In this document: piece after piece, positions 17,454-21,460 of the stretch | Numbering within the stretch: the stretch's first letter is position 1 | Layout: the number at the start of each line of letters is the position of its first letter | Assembly (NCBI GenBank): GCA_916048115.1 | Contig: CAJZGQ010000004.1 | Coordinates: 1 to 21,460, forward strand | DNA length: 21,460 nt | Direction: 5' to 3' | DNA from: an uncultured Streptococcus sp. | GTDB lineage: Bacteria > Bacillota > Bacilli > Lactobacillales > Streptococcaceae | Made by a program: the position numbers and the translations under genes | The notes under the pieces: generated by a model | Told to the model about the DNA's origin: nothing | The model's database searches: none | What the model saw: only the letters and a program-made list of their open reading frames with translations

Positions 17454-18281
17454 ATGGCTCTTACTGCTTTAGAAATTAAAGATAAAACTTTTGGCGTTAA
17501 ATTTAGAGGATATGATGCGAACGAAGTAGAAGAATTTCTAGATATCGTTGTTCGCGATTATGAAGATCTTGTTCGTTTAAATCATGATCAAGAAGCAAAA
17601 ATTCATGCTCTTGAAGAACGCTTAAACTATTTTGATGAAATGAAAGATTCATTGAGTCAGTCTGTTTTGATTGCACAAGATACTGCTGAACGTGTAAAAC
17701 AAGCAGCTAACGAACGTTCTGAAAATATTGTTCGTCAAGCTGAACAAGATGCACAACATTTAGTAGATGAAGCAAAACAAAAAGCAAATGAAATCCTTCG
17801 TCATGCAACGGATAACGCCAAGAAGGTTGCCGTTGAAACAGAGGAGTTGAAGAACAAGACACGCGTCTTCCATCAACGTTTGAAATCAACAATCGAAAGC
17901 CAATTGAGCATTATCGATACGCCTGAATGGGATGAAATTCTTCGCCCAACAGCTATGTATATTCAAACAAGTGATGAAGCTTTCCGTGAAATTGTTGAGA
18001 AAGCTTTGGGTGAATCTGTTCACCATCATCATGCAGAAGATGAGAACATTGATTTGACTCGTCAATTCTCTCCAGCTGAAATCGAAGAATTGCAAAAACG
18101 CATTGAAGCAGCTAACTTAGAATTGGGTGCGACACAAGCGTTTGAAGGTTTGAATGAAAAAGTTCAATCCGCTTTAGAAGAAGCAGAGCACGCTCGTTAT
18201 GAAAATGAGGAAGTTGTTGCGGTTGAAGAAACTGTTCAACCTGAAGATAATGCAAATCGTGAATCTGTCAATATTTTATAA
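17454..18281 (+). CDS. divIVA: Cell division scaffold DivIVA
   Basis: Coiled-coil protein that senses curved membrane at septa and poles and, in streptococci, organises septal and peripheral wall synthesis. The N-terminal lipid-binding domain shows the membrane-inserting F17-R18 pair in VKFRGYDANEVEEFLD. Coiled coil runs from about 30 to 155 (heptads rich in Glu, Gln, Ala, Lys), followed by a second predicted helical region and an acidic C-terminal tail. A run of four histidines (190-193) is unusual but not known to be functional. Its length is 275 residues. The ribosome binding site GGAGGAG just after the ylmH stop is the strongest in the operon, suggesting high expression. It is probably the last gene of the ftsA operon. 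Confidence 0.97.
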   Translation: MALTALEIKDKTFGVKFRGYDANEVEEFLDIVVRDYEDLVRLNHDQEAKIHALEERLNYFDEMKDSLSQSVLIAQDTAERVKQAANERSENIVRQAEQDAQHLVDEAKQKANEILRHATDNAKKVAVETEELKNKTRVFHQRLKSTIESQLSIIDTPEWDEILRPTAMYIQTSDEAFREIVEKALGESVHHHHAEDENIDLTRQFSPAEIEELQKRIEAANLELGATQAFEGLNEKVQSALEEAEHARYENEEVVAVEETVQPEDNANRESVNIL

Positions 18282-18282
18282 T
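18277..18282 (+). promoter_or_regulatory. Possible -10 of the ileS leader, overlapping the divIVA stop
   Basis: A perfect TATAAT (18277-18282) contains the divIVA stop codon and lies directly before the T-box leader. No good -35 is visible at the usual distance. ileS could have its own promoter here or be read through from divIVA. Confidence 0.45.
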
Positions 18283-18284
18283 TT

Positions 18285-18507
18285 TGTAAAAACAGGTCCA
18301 TTAATGATAGGTCTAGCGAGCAGATGATGGTGGAAGATCTGCACTCCCTCTTAATGGATGATCCTTTTACAGTATTCGTTCTGAATCATTGAGTAAGAAC
18401 GGACGTTTCCCTCGTTACGGGATGAGAGGAGAAAGTCTCTTGCGACTTCTCGAACAAAGGTGGTACCACGAGCAATCGTCCTTTTTAGGATGCTCGTGTT
18501 TTTTTTT
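18285..18507 (+). promoter_or_regulatory. T-box riboswitch controlling ileS (isoleucine)
   Basis: T-box leader that should sense uncharged tRNA-Ile. Stem I closes with TGTAAAA (18285-18291) and TTTTACA (18365-18371), and above the loop CCATTAA pairs with TTAATGG. The loop between these helices shows ATC at 18361-18363, the likely isoleucine specifier. The apical arm GCAGAT/ATCTGC carries the family-type loop GATGGTGGAAG. The T-box sequence AGGTGGTACCACG is at 18458-18470 and flows into the terminator. The position before ileS and the complete set of parts make the class certain; the specifier codon is less so. Confidence 0.9.
18467..18507 (+). terminator. T-box regulated intrinsic terminator before ileS
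   Basis: CACGAGCA (from 18467) pairs with TGCTCGTG (18491-18498), with a distal helix near CC/GG around a TTTTT loop, followed by nine T (18499-18507). The 5' arm overlaps the T-box sequence, as needed for the two exclusive structures. Confidence 0.9.
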
Positions 18508-18536
18508 ATAGCTTTTTAAATCAATAAGGAGACACA

Positions 18537-21329
18537 ATGAAACTTAAAGAAACTTTAAATCTTGGAAAAACAGAATTTCCAATGCGTGCCGGTCTTCCAA
18601 CCAAAGAACCTCTTTGGCAAAAGGAATGGGAAGATGCAAAATTGTATCAACGTCGTCAAGAACTAAATGAAGGGAAACCTCATTTTGTCTTGCATGATGG
18701 CCCTCCATACGCAAACGGAAATATCCATGTTGGACATGCCATGAATCATATCTCAAAAGATATCATCATTCGTTCTAAGTCTATGTCAGGTTTTAACGCA
18801 CCTTATATCCCAGGTTGGGATACTCATGGTCTGCCAATTGAGCAGGTTTTGGCAAAACAAGGTGTTAAACGTAAAGAAATGGATTTGGTTGAGTACTTAA
18901 AACTTTGCCGTGAGTACGCTCTTTCTCAAGTTTATAAACAACGTGATGATTTCAAACGTTTGGGGATGTCAGGTGACTGGGAAAATTTATATGTGACTTT
19001 AACTCCAGACTATGAAGCAGCCCAAATCCGTGTCTTTGGTGAGATGGCTAATAAGGGTTATATCTACCGTGGTGCCAAGCCAGTTTACTGGTCATGGTCA
19101 TCTGAGTCTGCCCTTGCCGAAGCCGAGATTGAATACCATGACTTGGTTTCAACTTCCCTTTACTATGGCAACAAGGTCAAAGATGGCAAAGGTGTCCTTG
19201 ATACAGATACTTACATCGTTGTTTGGACAACAACTCCATTTACTATCACAGCTTCTCGTGGATTGACTGTTGGTGCGGATATTGATTACGTCTTAGTTCA
19301 ACCAGCTGGCGAAGCTCGTAAGTTTGTCGTTGCTGCAGAATTGTTGAACAGTTTGTCTGAGAAATTCGGTTGGTCGGATGTTCAAGTTTTGGCTACTTAC
19401 CGTGGTTCAGAATTGAACCAAATTGTGACAGAGCACCCATGGGATACAGCAGTAGATGAACTCGTTATCCTTGGTGACCACGTTACAACAGACTCTGGTA
19501 CAGGTATCGTCCATACAGCCCCTGGTTTTGGTGAGGATGACTACAATGTCGGTGTTGCCAACGGTCTCGAAGTTGCTGTAACTGTCAACGAACGCGGGAT
19601 CATGATGGCCAATGCTGGTCCTGAGTTTGAAGGTCAATTCTACGACAAGGTTGTGCCAACGGTTATTGAAAAACTTGGTAACCTCCTTCTTGCTCAAGAA
19701 GAAATCTCTCACTCCTACCCATTTGACTGGCGTACTAAGAAACCAATCATCTGGCGTGCAGTGCCACAGTGGTTTGCCTCTGTTTCAAAATTCCGTCAAG
19801 AAATCCTAGATGCTATTGATAAAGTGAAATTCCATACAGAATGGGGTAAAGTCCGTCTTTACAATATGATTCGTGACCGTGGTGACTGGGTTATCTCTCG
19901 TCAACGTGCTTGGGGTGTGCCACTTCCAATCTTCTATGCAGAAGATGGCACACCAATCATGACAGCTGAAACCATCGAGCATGTGGCTCAACTCTTTGAA
20001 GTACACGGATCAAGCATTTGGTGGGAACGTGATGCCAAAGACCTCTTGCCAGAAGGATTTACACATCCAGGTTCTCCAAATGGCGAGTTCAAGAAAGAAA
20101 CAGATATTATGGACGTTTGGTTTGACTCAGGTTCATCATGGAATGGTGTTTTGGTGAATCGACCAAATCTGACTTATCCAGCTGACCTTTACCTTGAAGG
20201 TTCTGACCAATACCGTGGTTGGTTTAACTCATCACTTATCACATCTGTTGCTAACCATGGCGTAGCACCTTACAAGCAAATCTTGTCTCAAGGTTTCACA
20301 TTAGATGGTAAAGGTGAGAAGATGTCTAAATCTCTTGGAAATACGATTGCTCCAAGCGACGTTGAAAAACAATTTGGTGCAGAAATCTTGCGTCTCTGGG
20401 TAACCAGTGTAGACTCAAGTAACGACGTACGTATCTCTATGGATATCTTGAGCCAAGTCTCTGAAACATACCGTAAGATCCGTAATACCCTTCGTTTCTT
20501 GATTGCTAACACTTCTGATTTTAACCCAGCTGAGGATGCAGTCGCTTACGAAGAACTTCGTTCTGTTGATAAGTACATGACCATCCGCTTTAACCAACTT
20601 GTTAAGACTATTCGTGACGCTTATGCAAACTTCGAATTCTTGACAATCTATAAGGCGCTTGTTAACTTTATCAATGTTGATCTGTCAGCCTTCTACCTTG
20701 ATTTTGCCAAAGATGTTGTTTACATTGAAGGAGCTAAATCACTTGAACGCCGTCAAATGCAAACGGTCTTCTACGATATTCTTGTGAAGATCACTAAACT
20801 GTTGACACCAATCCTTCCTCACACAGCGGAAGAAATCTGGTCCTACCTTGAGTTTGAAGCGGAAGACTTCGTTCAATTGTCAGAATTGCCAGAAGCTCAA
20901 ACATTTGCCAACCAAGAAGAAATCTTGGATACTTGGTCAGCTTTTATGGACTTCCGTGGACAAGCTCAAAAAGCCTTGGAAGAAGCACGGAATGAAAAAG
21001 TGATCGGTAAATCTCTTGAAGCTCACTTGACAGTTTATCCAAATGAAGTGGTGAAAACTCTTCTTGGAGCTCTTGATAGCAATGTAGCACAACTCTTGAT
21101 TGTCTCTGAATTGACCATTGCAGAAGGACCAGCTCCAGAAGGTGCAGTAGCATTTGAAGATGTAGCCTTTACAGTTGAACGTGCAGCCGGTGAAGTTTGT
21201 GACCGTTGCCGTCGTATCGATCCAAGTACAGCAGAACGTCACTACCACGCAACCATCTGTGATCATTGTGCAAGCATCGTCGAAGAGAACTTTGCGGACG
21301 CAGTCGCAGAAGGATTTGAAGCTAAATAA
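18537..21329 (+). CDS. ileS: Isoleucyl-tRNA synthetase
   Basis: Class I aminoacyl-tRNA synthetase that charges tRNA-Ile, with an editing domain that removes mischarged valine. The HIGH-type signature is [12 protein letters not shown] (56-67). The editing domain (about 190-390) includes WTTTPFT and [16 protein letters not shown]. The KMSKS loop is KMSKS at 595-599. The C-terminal zinc knuckle has two Cys-x2-Cys pairs (CDRC and CDHC). Full length at 930 residues and of the bacterial (mupirocin-sensitive) architecture. RBS AAGGAG precedes the ATG. It is transcribed through the isoleucine T-box and ends in a terminator at 21339-21370. Confidence 0.98.
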   Translation: MKLKETLNLGKTEFPMRAGLPTKEPLWQKEWEDAKLYQRRQELNEGKPHFVLHDGPPYANGNIHVGHAMNHISKDIIIRSKSMSGFNAPYIPGWDTHGLPIEQVLAKQGVKRKEMDLVEYLKLCREYALSQVYKQRDDFKRLGMSGDWENLYVTLTPDYEAAQIRVFGEMANKGYIYRGAKPVYWSWSSESALAEAEIEYHDLVSTSLYYGNKVKDGKGVLDTDTYIVVWTTTPFTITASRGLTVGADIDYVLVQPAGEARKFVVAAELLNSLSEKFGWSDVQVLATYRGSELNQIVTEHPWDTAVDELVILGDHVTTDSGTGIVHTAPGFGEDDYNVGVANGLEVAVTVNERGIMMANAGPEFEGQFYDKVVPTVIEKLGNLLLAQEEISHSYPFDWRTKKPIIWRAVPQWFASVSKFRQEILDAIDKVKFHTEWGKVRLYNMIRDRGDWVISRQRAWGVPLPIFYAEDGTPIMTAETIEHVAQLFEVHGSSIWWERDAKDLLPEGFTHPGSPNGEFKKETDIMDVWFDSGSSWNGVLVNRPNLTYPADLYLEGSDQYRGWFNSSLITSVANHGVAPYKQILSQGFTLDGKGEKMSKSLGNTIAPSDVEKQFGAEILRLWVTSVDSSNDVRISMDILSQVSETYRKIRNTLRFLIANTSDFNPAEDAVAYEELRSVDKYMTIRFNQLVKTIRDAYANFEFLTIYKALVNFINVDLSAFYLDFAKDVVYIEGAKSLERRQMQTVFYDILVKITKLLTPILPHTAEEIWSYLEFEAEDFVQLSELPEAQTFANQEEILDTWSAFMDFRGQAQKALEEARNEKVIGKSLEAHLTVYPNEVVKTLLGALDSNVAQLLIVSELTIAEGPAPEGAVAFEDVAFTVERAAGEVCDRCRRIDPSTAERHYHATICDHCASIVEENFADAVAEGFEAK

Positions 21330-21338
21330 TAAGACATT

Positions 21339-21370
21339 AAAAGAAGTTCCATAAAGGAACTTCTTTTTTA
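21339..21370. terminator. Terminator of ileS
   Basis: AAAAGAAGTTCC (21339-21350), loop ATAAA, GGAACTTCTTTT (21356-21367), with more T on the + strand. The A-rich left flank gives a T-run on the - strand as well, so it may work in both directions. Confidence 0.92.
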
Positions 21371-21405
21371 ATGGCTAGAATAGTGTAGAGATTTATGTAT
21401 TAGGG

Positions 21406-21437
21406 AAAGAAAAAAGTAAGGCAAATTGGCCTTACTT
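21406..21437 (-). terminator. Terminator facing leftward, for a gene beyond the right edge
   Basis: AAGTAAGGC (21414-21422) pairs with GCCTTACTT (21429-21437). On the - strand the stem is followed by a T-run (21413-21410, then C and more T). No such run follows on the + strand. This indicates a - strand gene ending at or just beyond the right edge. One - strand frame from 21460 reads EISFPITK and a stop at 21434-21432, which could be its C terminus, but nine codons are too few to call a gene. Confidence 0.7.
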
Positions 21438-21460
21438 AGTAATTGGAAAGGAAATTTCAA

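Noticed and set aside
18021..18032. The four-histidine run in DivIVA as a metal-binding site
   Set aside because: It lies in a predicted flexible stretch between helices, without nearby Cys or patterned His/Asp ligands, and could be a chance run of CAT/CAC codons.
18367..18376. A cin-box-like AGTATTCGTT in the ileS leader
   Set aside because: It differs from the inverse of TACGAATA in the last base, lies within the T-box structure and has no gene placed to use it on the - strand.

Overview
This window is core chromosome of a low-GC Gram-positive coccus, almost certainly an oral Streptococcus of the mitis/sanguinis/parasanguinis branch. The grounds are the gene order murD-murG-divIB then ftsA-ftsZ-ylmE-sepF-ylmG-ylmH-divIVA-ileS, an FtsZ tail ending in PPFFRNR, a DUF3165 membrane protein, a SigX (ComX) cin-box of the streptococcal type, and the streptococcal MurG motif GGGTVGHV. 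The species cannot be fixed from the sequence alone.

Left part (1-6.3 kb). Part of an inverted dispersed repeat opens the window. It is followed by yutD-rlmN-vanZ on the + strand. A consensus promoter then drives a tryptophan T-box leader and a solitary trpB. Convergent to trpB is a prepilin peptidase gene of the late-competence type, preceded by a perfect cin-box. Divergent from that gene is a small operon of yqgQ and a membrane-anchored rhodanese-fold protein that has no cysteine. Next comes a second, inverted, identical copy of the opening repeat, part of a multi-hairpin element followed by a two-way terminator. An RsuA-family pseudouridine synthase lies on the - strand.

Middle part (6.3-12.3 kb). 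typA/bipA and a DUF3165 membrane protein form one unit ending in a terminator. murD-murG-divIB follow with almost no gaps. They make and flip-ready the lipid-linked peptidoglycan precursor (MurD, MurG) and contribute to the FtsQ/DivIB division complex.

Right part (12.3-21.46 kb). A new extended -10 promoter starts ftsA-ftsZ-ylmE-sepF-ylmG-ylmH-divIVA. This encodes the Z-ring (FtsZ), its two membrane tethers (FtsA, SepF), the septal/polar scaffold DivIVA and small accessory proteins. An isoleucine T-box leader then controls ileS. The window closes with the ileS terminator and a terminator facing the other way, which implies a - strand gene beyond the right edge.

I found no prophage, CRISPR array, defence island, insertion sequence, tRNA or rRNA. 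The points most worth a second look are the inverted 53-nt repeat pair and its multi-hairpin element, the two apparently leaderless genes set back to back (prepilin peptidase and yqgQ), the cysteine-less rhodanese, and the solitary Trp-T-box trpB whose terminator lies inside the opposing prepilin peptidase gene.
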